Shown here piece after piece: positions 53,505 through 64,000 of a DNA stretch of 64,000 nucleotides (position 1 is its first letter; each line of letters opens with the position of its first letter). The notes beneath the pieces are model-generated. The model searched no databases. It was not told the DNA's origin and saw nothing but the letters and a program-made list of their open reading frames with translations. Location of the stretch: contig NC_057862.1 of the NCBI RefSeq assembly GCF_019393635.1, positions 244,018,941 through 244,082,940 of the forward strand. Direction: 5' to 3'. Origin of the DNA: Dromiciops gliroides. Its lineage: Eukaryota > Chordata > Mammalia > Microbiotheria > Microbiotheriidae. The translations under genes were made by a program, and so were the position numbers.

Positions 53505-54560
53505 GTGGGGAACTCCCAGGGTGATGGACAAGCCGGGGAGTGAGTCTCCTTCCCAGAGGGGCGGGGCCGGGAGGGGGCGGGGCCGTCGGAGGGAGGGTTG
53601 CGCGCCTGTGTCTTTAAGGGGCTGGTCTCCGGGCACCCGAGGCCCAGACGCCGGGGACGTGCCGCTGCTGCCTCCGCCCCCCAACTTCGTCCGCTTCCTG
53701 CCGGGCGGCGACACTGGCACCTGAGTGACGGCGGTGGCGGCGGCGGCGGCGCGTCGGGACAGGGCTTCCCTCACCTTTCACGAGCTTCGGGACCAGCCTA
53801 AGCTCCTCCAGCCTCCGCCCCTTTCTCCTTTTACCGGTCCCGCGGCGGCCGCGCACGGTGAGGAAGGGAGGCCGGGAAGGAGGAGGGCCGGGCCAGACCC
53901 TTAGGAGTCTCCGGCCCCCGGGGGGGAGAGAGCGAGCGAGCGAGGAGCGAGGCCACGGCGGGCCCCTGGCGGCCCGGGCCCGGGGGGCTGGGAATGGGGC
54001 GCGGCCGCGGGGATTCATCCCGAGGCGCGGCCCGGTCTCCCTGCCTTAGCGGGCTCTAGGCCTTGGGCCGTCCGCTTCTCCCGGGACGCTGCGGCGGACG
54101 GAGGCCGAGGAGACGCGGCCCGGCCCGGGAGACGGGACGGGGACGGGGACGGGGGCGGGGCGGTGGAGCCCCGGGGCACAGGCTCCATCCTCTCTCCCCT
54201 CCCTGGCTTTTCCACGCCTGGCTCCAGCGTAATGGAGCCGGGAAGGAGGGTCTCCCGAAGTCACCCGGGACTGCCCAACGGGTCTGCGGCGTCTCCTCCT
54301 AGGGGCGTCTCGGGAGTGTCCGAGGCTACTCCGAAAAGGGTGGCGGGGTGACTGACCGAGGCGCCTATTTTTAGCCCGGCCCGAGGCCTCTCGGAGGAAG
54401 GGGGGGATTATCGCCTGTGACCCGGGGAGCGGGCCGTCCTCCCGCCCTGCTCGCAGCCGGGCCACGCTGCTGCCATGCTGCCGCTCTCGCTCCGCTTCTT
54501 CCCTGCGGAGACTTCCCGGAGAAGAGCAGTTCCCTTGCCCAAGTTTTTTCCCGCGCCCCC
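53505..54560 (+). promoter_or_regulatory. CpG island promoter
   Basis: About 1 kb of dense CpG and G+C surrounded by AT-rich DNA. Two perfect GC boxes, GGGGCGGGGC, at 53558-53567 and 53574-53583; no TATA box at the expected distance. The first exon below lies directly downstream. A divergent minus-strand transcript is possible but not shown. Confidence 0.85.
53610..53857 (+). other. Putative non-coding first exon, unidentified gene
   Basis: Starts about 30-50 bp after the GC boxes (start approximate) and ends at a good splice donor, ACG|GTGAGG, at 53857/53858. It contains no ATG, as expected of a 5' UTR, and a GGC-rich tract (53732-53751). The rest of the window to 64 kb would be intron 1. 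The overlapping short open stretches are GC-bias artefacts. I do not recognise the gene. Confidence 0.6.
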
Positions 54561-55430
54561 TTTTCCTCCTCTCTCCCCGCCCTTCCCAGGGCTTGAAGCC
54601 TTTGAAAATTTGACCTCTTTAAATAAATTAAGTCAGTGCTGGGGGAGCCTTGGGGTGGAGGAGTTCCTGAGCAGTTTCCTCCCCTTAGTTTCCGCTGGCA
54701 GGTCTTTTTTTGGTACTGTAGGAATCTCGGTGAAAAGACAGAAAAATCGATAATAAAAATGGCTTGAATTTAGTAATAATAGGATAGCATCGCAGCTCCC
54801 TACATTAATCTCTCGGGAGCATATAATTGCAACTGGAAAAGTAGGACCAGGAAATATGCATCAGAGCTCGATGCAAGAGTAATTTTAAGACAAGGCTGTT
54901 TTAATTTTAGGCTGCCATGATTTCTAATGGGAGAAAGGGGGAAATCTGGTTCCTAACTAATTTTGGGTTAAACCAGAACTGCTATAGAGTCCTGGAGAGT
55001 TTAATTGAGCAAGCATAAGTCATAGTTGAGATTAATTTACAAATTTGTCATTGTAATTAGTGACAATATATAATGTGGAAAGTTTCAAGAAATTTAGAAA
55101 GGGGATAGTTCTGTAAATAGATTTAATTTGTAGTGGGAAAAAAAAACATGTAATGAGTGAATTGAACAAAAAAATTCCACAGATTTTTTTTTTTAAACTT
55201 GTTTGGCCTCATCCAGTGACCTTTTATGATCTTTTAAGCCCCTCCAATTCTGATTGCTTGGTGCTCCTAGAACCTTTTTGCTTCTTAGCTTGGAAATGAA
55301 TCTATTGTCATATTTTTGAGTTGATTTCGGTATTGGCTCAACTTTTGACCTGGACTTGTTTCTTTATGAATACAACTTTTTTTGGGCTCATAATCTTGTT
55401 AGCAAATGTATCCACATATAAATTTTACTC
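54560..55430. other. Intron-like sequence, no feature
   Basis: Falling G+C downstream of the island. No repeat recognised. Confidence 0.45.
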
Positions 55431-55785
55431 TAGTCATTTGGTTAGCATTTATGAAGCACTATGCTAAACTCTGGAGGTGAAAGATTTTTTAAAAAGTCCT
55501 TCCTCTCAAGGAGCTCACAGTCTAATGGGGGCGGAGAGCTTGATATAAACAAGAAGAGGATAAATAAACAGGAGAAACTAGGGATAATACTAGAGGGAGG
55601 GCACTAAATTAAAGAGAACCAGGAAAGGTTTCTTGCCAAAGGTAGGGTTTTACCTCAGACCTGGGAAGAGATGAGGGGGGAGCATTCCAGGCATGGGGGA
55701 CAGGAAGTGAAAATGGGCAGAGATTGTAGTGTCTTGTATGAGAAACTGCAAGAACAATCTTGCCGGATCAAAGAATAGATGTAGG

Positions 55786-55932
55786 GGCAGCTAGGTGGCG
55801 CAGTGGATAGAGCACTGGCCCTGGAGTCAGGAGTACCTGAGTTCAAATCCAGCCTCAGACACTTAACACTTACTAGCTGTGTGACCCTGGGCAAGTCACT
55901 TAACCCCAATTGCCTCACAAAAAAAAAAAAAG
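55786..55932 (+). repeat. Marsupial SINE (SINE1/WALLSI type)
   Basis: Intact sense copy; TSD AGAATAGATGTA. Confidence 0.95.
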
Positions 55933-55984
55933 AGAATAGATGTAGGGGAATAAGTTTAAAAAAAAAAACTAAAACGGGAGGGGT

Positions 55985-56132
55985 GGGGCGGGCTAGGTGG
56001 TGCAGTGTTTTTGATAAAACACCGGCCCTGGATTCAGGAGGAACTGAGTTCAAATCCAGCCTCAGACAGTTAACACTAGCTGTGTGACCTTGGACAAGTC
56101 ACTTACTTAACCCTCAGTGCCCCGCAAAAAAA
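55985..56132 (+). repeat. Marsupial SINE (SINE1/WALLSI type)
   Basis: Older sense copy with a rearranged head and a short internal deletion. Confidence 0.88.
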
Positions 56133-56598
56133 AGTCTGATTTAAAAAAACAAACAAAACTAAAGTGGTAGGTGGGGACTAGGTTATGAAGGGCTTGGAAA
56201 ACCAGAGGATTTTATATTTAATCCTACAGGCAAACAGGGAGCCATCGAAATTTACCAAGTAGTGATATTGCACTTGAGGAAGATAAGTTTGACACCTGAG
56301 TGAAAGGTGGGTTGAGGTGATAAGAATTGAGGCAGGGAGATCAGTTTATTGAAATAGACCAGGTATGAGTTGATGAGGATGTGGCAGGGAAGGGGCATAT
56401 GTTATGGAGGTAGAAACAGGGTCTTGACTACTGATTGGATAGTCTGTGTGAGATGGAGGAGTTGAGGATGGCTTTGGAGTATGTTAGTACTCTAGACAAT
56501 AAGATCTTTTTGGAGATGCTTAAATGGAGGTAAGAGAAAAGTGAATCTGAGAGTCATTTGTATAGAGATGGTAATTAAATATATGGGAGTGAATAAGA

Positions 56599-56650
56599 TC
56601 ACCAAGAGAGACAGTATAGAGGGAGAAGTTCTAGGACAGAGCCTTGGGGA
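56599..56650 (+). repeat. 52-bp exact direct repeat, copy 1
   Basis: Begins TCACCAAGAGAGACAG and ends GCCTTGGGGA. Part of family A. Identical to 57140-57191. Confidence 0.95.
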
Positions 56651-57139
56651 ACATCTGTGGTTAGTGGGCATGACCTTGATGAAGATCTAGCTAAGGACAC
56701 TGAAGAGTAAATAACCAGACAGGTAGGAGACCAGGAAGGCAGTGTCATGAAAACCTAGAAGGTGGAGAGACTAGGGAGAATAGAGTGATTTTTGTCAAAG
56801 ATGGAAGAGAGGTCATCTATATACAGTGAGGATTGAGAAAAGACCTTTAGATTTCTATTGAAGGCTGAGGTTGGAAGCCAGACTGCAAAAAGTTAAGAAA
56901 AGTGAGAAGAAAGCAAATGGAAGCACCTATTTATTCTAAACCACTTACATCCAACTTTGTTTGATAAATTAAAAATTTTTGTAGTTTTTTTGTAAAGCTA
57001 TTGCCCCTGACCTATACTTAAGAAAATAAACAACTGCAATAGTTGTATAATGCTGTGACATTGTCAGGGAATTTCTGTAATTCTGTAAGGGAAATCTGAA
57101 ATTTACCTCTTATAGACCTAAAACCTTTAAGCTTAATTC

Positions 57140-57191
57140 TCACCAAGAGAGACAGTATAGAGGGAGAAGTTCTAGGACAGAGCCTTGGGGA
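57140..57191 (+). repeat. 52-bp exact direct repeat, copy 2
   Basis: Identical to 56599-56650, but its flanks are not family A text, so this is the inserted copy. 541 bp downstream in the same orientation. Confidence 0.95.
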
Positions 57192-57199
57192 TCCAAGTT

Positions 57200-58160
57200 G
57201 TGGATCTTCTTTACACTTTTCTTTTCCTAATTTCTCTATTAGCAGAATATCACCATCCTTCCAGACAGGTAGTCTTTTGCTACTTGTGTTCTACTCTATC
57301 TCACTGTCCCATCCTCTATGTGTAATATATTTCTAAATCCTGCTGTTTTTATAACATATCTCCTATTTGCCCCCTTCTGTCCTCTGCAACAACTTTGGTG
57401 CAGACCTTCATCATACTCATATCTCACTCCTGGTCAAATGAAACAGTCTTTTGGTTGGTTGGTTTCCCTGCCTCCCTTCTCTCCTCATTGCACACTCCAT
57501 CCTCCACTCAGCTGGCAAATTGGTTTTTATTAAGTTAGAGTTTCACTCCTATTTAATAAAGTCCAGTGGCTCCTTATTTTCTCTAGGATCAAATATAAAA
57601 TCCTCTTACTTTTAAAGCCTTTAATAACCTATCTTCTTCCTACCTTTTCAGTCTTACAACTCACTTCTCTCTATAGTATTCAATTCAGTAACACTAGCCT
57701 TCTTATCAGTGCCAGGAGATGGTCCATCTTTCAACTTTGTGGATTTTCTCTGGCAGTCTTTCATATCTGGAATGTTCTTCCTTATCCCCCTCTTTTTTGG
57801 CTTCTTTTGCTTACTTCAAATCTTAGTTAAAATCCCATCTTCTGTAAATATCCTTTCCCAGTCCAGAAAGGCTCTTTTTGCCTTTCTTTTTATCTCCAGA
57901 GATTAGCAGTGTTTGGCATGTTGTAACTTCTTGCAAACACTTGTTTTTTTCTTGACTTCCCTGCTTTCTTAGAGGATACCAAGCTATAGTAATCTTTTCT
58001 CTATGATATTTGTTATCATGAGCATCCATTATTGTAATTTGAATATTCATTTAGTTTTGTATGCTTGATAATCAGTGGTCACTCTTGTCTTTGTGCTTAC
58101 TCATGACCTTCATTTTGCTTCTCATTTGCTGTAAGCTGGTGAAACTGAGTTTTAAGAAGT
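57200..58160. other. No recognised feature
   Basis: C/T-rich sequence with no identified gene or named repeat. Resembles neither L1 nor LTR text. Confidence 0.4.
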
Positions 58161-58167
58161 GAGTGTT

Positions 58168-58313
58168 AAATGCTTTTATTGTTGTTGTTCAGTTGTGTCC
58201 AACTTTTTGTGACCTCATTTGGGGTTTTCAGAGCAAAGATACTGGAGTGATTTGCCATATCCTTCTCTAGCTCATTTTACAGAGGAGAAACTGAGGCAAA
58301 CAGTGTTAAGTGA
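58168..58313 (-). repeat. RTE-tailed SINE, first part
   Basis: 'gttgttcagttgtgtccaac', 'gtgacctcatttggggt', 'tactggagtgatttgccat' and 'ggcaaacagtgttaagtga' in the usual order. Cut at 58314; the remainder is at 58633-58703. Confidence 0.8.
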
Positions 58314-58632
58314 CAGAGAAAGGGCAAGACAATACAAATCTTTATGTAGTAGCATTATTTATTTATATGGGATAGCCTATACTTTACCACATGTTACTTC
58401 TTTATATGGTCTAAGGCTAATGGAACATCTTCAACCATTACTTATATCAGTTTCAGTAGCACAGTTTATTTTAATTGGTAAAGTTGTTCACAGTTCTCTT
58501 GTTTGGTGTCTTAGTGATATCTAGACCTTGTTAGAAACCAGAACTTCCATTGAGATATATCTCTGGCCCACTGTTGTCACCTCTTAAGAGGTCAGATTTG
58601 CCATCTGACTAAAAATTGGGCTGCTTATCTGC
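58314..58632 (+). repeat. ~318-bp direct repeat, copy 1 (inserted in a SINE)
   Basis: About 93% identical to 59666-59983. Has no poly-A tail, no visible TSD and no terminal inverted repeats. Splits the RTE-tailed SINE. Confidence 0.88.
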
Positions 58633-58703
58633 TTAAACTCAGGAAGGTGAGTCTTCCTAACTTCAGGCCTGGTGACTATTGCTTTTGCCACTTAGCTGCC
58701 ACA
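58633..58703 (-). repeat. RTE-tailed SINE, second part
   Basis: 'ttaaactcaggaaggtgagt' through 'ccacttagctgcc' is the remainder of the SINE interrupted at 58314. Confidence 0.75.
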
Positions 58704-59120
58704 TGCTACTGAAGGTCTAAATGAAACCCCAAGGAATTACTAGTACTTTGTGAGACAGCTCAAAGGCCTCTTCCAGTTTACTTTGGGGAGCACTGTGATT
58801 ATTAGAAGTCCAACTTTTTGCACAAGTGGTGGGTGTCTTCTGGTATTATTAGTATTTTGTTCAAACCATTCCTTTTGTATTTTTTCATGAATTATCTAGA
58901 TAGGAAATTTGACTTTTAAAGGTTTGAAAATTTAACTACTGATTTTTCATGGTAATTTTGATATTGCCTGAAGTCTCAGTAAATAGCTACAATGCATTTA
59001 GATTCCTAGACAAAATGATCTGATGAATTTAAAACATTGCTCCCTTGTTTGTTCTTGCCTTTTCTGTATATGCTGCCTTACTTACCCCATAAGTTTCTCT
59101 TTTTAAAAAAATAAGTTCAG

Positions 59121-59268
59121 GGGTCAGCTAGGTGGCACAGTGGATAGAGCACCGGCCCTGGAGTCAGGAGTACCTGAGTTCAAATCCGGCCTCAGACACT
59201 TAACACTTACTGGCTGTGTGACCCTGGGCAAGTCACTTAACCCCAATTGCCTCACTAAAAAAAAAAAA
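59121..59268 (+). repeat. Marsupial SINE (SINE1/WALLSI type)
   Basis: Sense copy, very close to the young consensus; TSD AAGTTCAG. Confidence 0.95.
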
Positions 59269-59665
59269 AAGTTCAGAGCATCTTTTCTTGGGTTGGGGTT
59301 GAAAGTGATTCAATTTCTTTGTGTAAGAAAATGTTGATTGTATTTAAAAAAATCTTTGCTTTTCAATTTATGCTAATGGAACTTTTGTCATATTGGTTTT
59401 TTAAAATGTCACATGTGGGGAAACATTTGATTTAGATGAATATGTAAATGCTCTGTTGCTTCTGTTGTTCAAATTACAAAAAAAAGATGAAATAACATTA
59501 CAGTTTGTCACGTTATGAATTAGTTTTTTTCAGTGCGTTTTCAATGCTTGAAGAGGGGAAAGCAAGTCCATTTATAGTTGTATATACAAAGGATTAATGG
59601 GGGAAAGTGCTTTAGTGCTTGACTTGATGAATATCTGTCCTAGAAACCCCAGTAGAAACTGTTCA
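59269..59665. other. No recognised feature
   Basis: AT-rich intron-like sequence between a SINE and the second copy of the ~318-bp repeat. Confidence 0.4.
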
Positions 59666-59983
59666 TAGAGAAGGGGCAAGACAATACAAATCTGTATGTA
59701 GTGGTATTATTTATTCATATGGGATAGCCTATACTTTGCCACCTGTTACTTCTTTACATGGTCCAAGGCTAATGGAAAATCTTCAACCGTTACTTATATC
59801 AGTTTCAGTAGCACAGTTTATTTTAATTGATAAAGTTGTTCACAGTTCTCTTGTTTGGTGTCTTAGTGATATCTAGACCTTGTTAGAAACCAGAACTTCC
59901 ATTGAGATATGTCTCTGGCCCATTGTTGTCACCTCTTAAGAGATGTTTCTTTGCCATCTAACTAGAAATTGAGCGGCTTATCT
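59666..59983 (+). repeat. ~318-bp direct repeat, copy 2
   Basis: Partner of 58314-58632, same orientation, 1.35 kb away. Its flanks are unique sequence, so it may be the source copy. Confidence 0.88.
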
Positions 59984-60865
59984 CTTTCCTATTAGGGTGG
60001 CTTTGGGCATATCAGTTGACATAGGTTTCTCTTTATATTTGTAAAATATATAAAATTAGCACCTTCCCCAGTAAGGTCATAGGGTGGATATAATGAGAGT
60101 ACTTGGTGGTGGGGGGGTGTGGTGGGAAAGAAGGGGGAGCTTTTTAAGAGTCAGTTAATTACATTTTCATCATTTCATTTTGAAATCAGAAGCTTAAACT
60201 ATAATTATAGCTGTGGATTCTAATATTTATTGAAAAACTTTACATGGAAAAGATCATTATCATTTTAGCTTCCCATGTATTTTTGTTTTGGTCTCAACTC
60301 TTTATGGTCTTTTTAATTATTCACATGGGATCTTTGAGCTGTTTCCTCATGTTAAAATGGGAGGTTAAGTTGGTAGCTGGAAACTCTGACAGGAATAAGG
60401 GCATGACCCATTAGAGTCATCTGATTTTTAAAAAATCACTGTGCCAAAAGTCCTGTTAGCATCACTGAAAAAGAAAGCAGAGATTAAAAAAAGTTAAAAA
60501 TACAATCATGCCATTTCCTTACATGAAGAAATTGAATCACATACTTGTGAATTGAGTTGACTTAAACTAATGTAAAAATGTACATCTATCATACTAAAGC
60601 AAATTTCTAGGTCTTAAAGAGCAAGTTAGAGAGACTTGGGACATAAGAATGTGTCCCCCTTTGACTGCATTTGCACCTGTATACTTTCCTCAAATTGCAT
60701 TTCCAGCTAGTAGAGGGTGAACCTCATTTCAGATATGAGTGACCATTCCACCCGTGGTAAAGGATATAAAGCTTTAAGTAGCTCATTTGCAGATGAAAAG
60801 TCCAGGAAAGAGTTGCCCATTGGTATAAATTAGGTCTTTACCTTTTCACCAGCCTCTCCTTTGAT
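59984..60865. other. No recognised feature
   Basis: A G/T-rich patch at 60102-60124; otherwise unremarkable intron-like DNA. Confidence 0.4.
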
Positions 60866-60867
60866 TT

Positions 60868-60982
60868 TACACTGGAGGAAAAACTGAGGCCTAGCAAGGT
60901 TAAATGATTTGTTCACGATCACACAGGTAGTAGGCATTAGAGGTGGGGTTTGAATCAGGTCCTCTGACTTCAGAGCTTGTTC
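60868..60982 (-). repeat. MIR-like CORE-SINE fragment
   Basis: 'ttacactggaggaaaaactg', 'ggttaaatgatttgttcacg' and 'tttgaatcaggtcctctgac' are diverged CORE blocks. Confidence 0.6.
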
Positions 60983-60989
60983 TTTTTTT

Positions 60990-61245
60990 AGGAGCCAGCT
61001 GGTGGTACAGTGAATAGAGCTCTGAGCCTGGAGTCAGGAAAACCTGATTTCAAATTTGTCCTCAGATTAGCTTTTTAACCTTGGGCAAGTCAGTTAACCT
61101 CTGTTTGCCTCAGTTTTCTCAACTATGAAATGGGGATGCTTATATATTATATGGTTGTTGAGAATCAAATGTGATAACATTTGTAAAAAATACTTAGCAC
61201 AGTGCCTGGCATATAGATGCTAATATAAATTGGTACTCCCTTTTC
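60990..61245 (+). repeat. MAR1/MIR-like CORE-SINE, near full length
   Basis: Head 'gccagctggtggtacagtga', then 'tcagttaacctctgtttgcc', 'tatgaaatggggatgct' and 'aatacttagcacagtgcctg'. Complete order of a CORE-SINE, moderately diverged. Confidence 0.88.
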
Positions 61246-61780
61246 CTTCCCTTTTTGCTGAATACAACTGAATGTTTTTATTTTACATGATCAGCATCAT
61301 ATAAATAGTTGAGATTGGCCAAATCCTACTTCATCCATGAAGTGAATTTCTTGTGCTCAAATTATCTTGGATCTTGTTTTCCGGATAAAATTTTAGGTGT
61401 TACGCTGGAACTTTTGCATTGAAGTCATTGCTGATAAATGTATAGTCTGGTGTGATTGATGGACAGTTATAGGTTTTGGACTGTACTGCTGTGATTTTCA
61501 TATAGGATAAGATCAAGTGATTAAAAACAAAACACCTTATTGCTATTGTTTTCTTTACAGAAGGGGAGGAAGATTATGAGCTAGAAGAGATTTTAGCATT
61601 CACTTAGTCCTACCTCTTATGTATTAAAGAAAGTATTGGGTTTCTTTCCTATTTTTTACCGTCATGTTAAGGATATAGCTTTGCCCAACAAGTCATCTCC
61701 TGTAACAGTGAAGAATACTAGTTAGTACATCAATTTGATTTGAAAATATCTATGCATTACTCAATATCCCTACTCCTTTA
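61246..61780. other. No recognised feature
   Basis: Contains a pyrimidine tract and TACAG at 61546-61560, but the following bases look like a degenerate MIR rather than an exon. Confidence 0.4.
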
Positions 61781-61782
61781 TC

Positions 61783-61936
61783 TGTTTTGTTTTGTTTTTT
61801 AGTGAGGCAATTGGGGTTAAGTGACTTGCCCAGGGTCACACAGCTAGTAAGTGTTAAGTGTCTGAGGCCGGATTTGAACTCAGGTACTCCTGACTCCAGG
61901 GCCAGTGCTCTGTCCACTGCACCACCTAGCTGCCCC
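61783..61936 (-). repeat. Marsupial SINE (SINE1/WALLSI type)
   Basis: Reverse copy; TSD CTCCTTTATCT / TTCCTTTATCT. Confidence 0.93.
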
Positions 61937-62245
61937 GTTCCTTTATCTCTGTAAAGAAGGATAAGGGTGGTTTATTTGCTCATCTTTTTTGGGGGAGGGT
62001 TAAGCTTCCAATCCCATCATTTTACAGATGAGGAAATTGATCCCAGAGATATTAAATAATTTGCCCAACCTTACACAGGTGATAAGAGTTGTTCCTCAAC
62101 ATTTGTGGGGGTTTAGGGGCTCAGGACCCTCATGAATATGAAAAAAAATCCATGAATAACCCCATTCCACCCTCATTTTTAATTTATATTTTAAATTATA
62201 AAAGTATTTTATTATTTTGCAGTTACATATAGAGATAGTTTTCAA

Positions 62246-62399
62246 CATTTGTTGGGTTTTTGTTTTTGTGGAGTAATGAGTGTTAAGTGACTTGCCCAGA
62301 GTCACATAGCTAGTAAGTATCAAGTGTCTGAGGCTGGATTTGAACTCAGGTCCCCTGAATCCAGGGCCAGGGCTTTATCCATTGTGCCACCTAGCTGCC
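62246..62399 (-). repeat. Marsupial SINE in the L1
   Basis: Reverse copy; TSD TCAACATTTGTT. Confidence 0.93.
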
Positions 62400-63393
62400 C
62401 TCAACATTTGTTTTTATAAGATTTCTAGTTTCACATTTTTCTCCCTCCCTTCCCTCCTCCCAACCAAGACAGCAAGCAATCTGATATAGGTTATATATGT
62501 ACAATCACATTAAACATATTTCTGCATTAGTCTTGCTGTGAAAGAAGAATCAGAGCAAAAAGGAAAAACCTCAAAAAAGAAAAAACAACAGCACTAAAAC
62601 CAAAAGAAATAGTATGGTTCAATCTGCATCCATATTCCACAGTTCTTTTTTTTTTTTTTTTTGATTTGGAGAGCATTTTCCATGATGAGTCCTTTGGAAC
62701 TATCTTGTATTGTTGTATTGCTGAGAAGAGTCAAGTCTATCATAGTTGATCAACACACAATGTTGTTGATACTGTGTACAATGTTCTCCTGGTTCTGCTC
62801 ATCTCACTCATCATCAGTTCATGTAAGTCCTTTCAGGTTTCTCTGAAATCTGCCTGCTCATCGTTTCTTACAGCACAGTAGTATTCCATTACATTCATAT
62901 ACCACAACTTGTTTAGTCATTCCCCAGTTGATGGGCAGCACCTCAATTTCTAATTCCTTTCCACCACAAAAAGAGCAGCTATAAATATTTTTGTACATGT
63001 GGGTCCTTTTCCCTTTTTTATGCTCTCTTTGGGAAAAAGACCTAATGGTGGTATTGCTGGGTCAGAGGGTATGCACAGCTTATAGCCCTTTGGGCACAAT
63101 TCCAAATTGCTCTTCAGAATAGTTGGATCAGTTCACAGCTCCACGAACAATGCATTAGTGTCCAATTTTCCCACAGCTTCTCCGACATTTATTATTTTCC
63201 TTTTTCGTGATATTAGCCAATCTGATAGGTGTCAGGTGGTACCACAGAGTTGTTTTAATTTGCATTTCTCTAATCAGTAGTGATTTAGAGCATTTTCTTT
63301 CATGTGGCAATAGATAGCTTTGATTTCTTTATCAGGAAATTACCTGTTCATATCCTTTGACCATTTCTCAATTGGGGAATGACTTGGATTCTT

Positions 63394-63562
63394 ATACATT
63401 TTTTTTTTAACTTTTTTCTTTTGTTTGTTTTGTTGTGGGGCAATAAGGGTTAAGTCACTTGCCCAGGGTCAAGTAAGTGTCAAGTGTCTGAGGCTAGATT
63501 TGAACTCAGGTCCTCTTGAATCCAGGGCTGGTGCTCTATCCACTGCGCCACCTAGCTGCCCC
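63394..63562 (-). repeat. Marsupial SINE in the L1
   Basis: Reverse copy with a long T/G tail and a short internal deletion; TSD GGATTCTTATA. Confidence 0.92.
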
Positions 63563-64000
63563 CGGATTCTTATAAATTTGAGTTCTAGATTGTTTCCCAG
63601 CTTTCTGCCTTCCTTCTAATTTTGGCTGCATTGCTTCTGTTTGTACAAACCCTTTTTAATTTAATGTAATCAATCATCCATTTTGTATTTCATAATGTTC
63701 GCTATTTCTTGTTTGGTCATAAAATGTTCTCCTTTCCAAAGATCTCAGAGGCAAATTATTTCTTCCGCTCCTAATTTACCTATGGTATCACCTTTTATGT
63801 CCAAATTATGTACCCAATTTGACCTTATTTTAGTATAAGGTATAAGATGTTGGTCTATGTCTAGTTTCTGCAATACTCTCATCCAGTTTTCCCAGCAGTT
63901 TTTGTCAAATACTGAATTCCTTTCCCAGAAGCTGGAGTCTTTGGGCCCACCTTTATTTTTAATAATTATGATCATATTTATTTAATACAAAAAACAAGTT

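Larger units (their letters stand above)
55440..56900 (+). repeat. Family A repeat, longest copy, holding two SINEs
   Basis: 'gttagcatttatgaagcact', 'ctcaaggagctcacagtcta', 'gagcattccaggcatggggg', 'gttatgaagggcttgg' and 'gatcaccaagagagacag' run in order over about 1.46 kb, interrupted by two SINEs (55786-56132). A 52-bp piece of it, 56599-56650, recurs at 57140. Confidence 0.65.
62175..64000 (-). repeat. Long antisense L1, with two SINEs; runs off the window
   Basis: Antisense L1 3' UTR at the left ('ttagtttcacatttttctcc'-like, 'atataggttatatatgtaca') passes into antisense ORF2 text ('actgggtcagagggtatgca'-like, 'ccaatctgataggtgtcagg', 'tttaatttgcatttctctaa'), and continues past 63,900 with no end in the window. 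SINEs are inserted at 62246-62399 and about 63394-63562. Confidence 0.75.

Noticed and set aside
53521-53724. 67-codon open frame in the CpG island on the + strand
   Set aside because: Begins upstream of the GC boxes, is Gly/Arg/Pro-rich from GC bias, and overlaps the inferred 5' UTR. No domain.
61541-61620. Possible internal exon after TTGTTTTCTTTACAG
   Set aside because: The following sequence meets stops quickly and resembles decayed MIR-type text; no matching donor was found.
5323-63562. tRNA genes suggested by A- and B-box-like text in SINE heads
   Set aside because: All lie in repeated SINE heads that are followed by SINE bodies and A tails, so they are not tRNA genes.

Overview
The window is nuclear DNA from a marsupial. 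More than thirty copies of a ~150-bp SINE whose head reads GGGGCAGCTAGGTGGC, with MIR/MAR1-like CORE-SINEs, an RTE-tailed SINE and L1 fragments, make up its texture. The two young SINE subtypes look more Australidelphian than American, but the species cannot be fixed from the sequence. No host coding exon was recognised. Almost everything is layered retroelements; the exceptions are one CpG-island promoter with an apparent non-coding first exon (about 53.5-54.6 kb, + strand) and one broken retrocopy of ribosomal protein gene RPL15.

Layout. 1-7.4 kb: an old A/G-rich repeat ('family A'), SINEs, an L1 fragment split by an LTR, and a solo LTR (5736-6682). 7.48-16.35 kb: a nest of insertions that can be read from their target-site duplications (TSDs). 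A family A copy is cut by a 5'-truncated L1 (8248-16126). The L1 is cut by a class II-like endogenous retrovirus (8324-15182) whose primer-binding site matches elongator tRNA-Met. The retrovirus is cut by the RPL15 retrocopy (9674-11247), and that is cut by a solo LTR (9924-10535). 16.4-28 kb: SINEs, L1 copies (one L1 inside another) and a second copy of the RPL15-interrupting LTR (24746-25337).

28.03-36.08 kb: a large palindrome made by one short non-autonomous LTR element inserting, in opposite orientation, into another copy of its own family. All four LTRs are 372 bp and the inner copy has an AGGG TSD. Both copies keep a long gag-like reading frame. The inner LTRs differ more from each other than the outer LTRs do, which conflicts with the order of insertion. 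The 3' stub of a third, related element with a different LTR lies on the right.

36-53 kb: more SINEs, L1, a solo LTR with a CATG TSD (44681-45244), simple repeats, and two copies of an unclassified LTR-like repeat. 53.5-54.6 kb: CpG island with two GC boxes, an ATG-free first exon and a splice donor at 53857/53858. The rest of the window, to 64 kb, would be intron 1 of that unidentified gene; it contains two unusual local duplications (52 bp, exact; about 318 bp, one copy splitting a SINE) and a long antisense L1. ORFs in this window are nearly all repeat-derived or chance.
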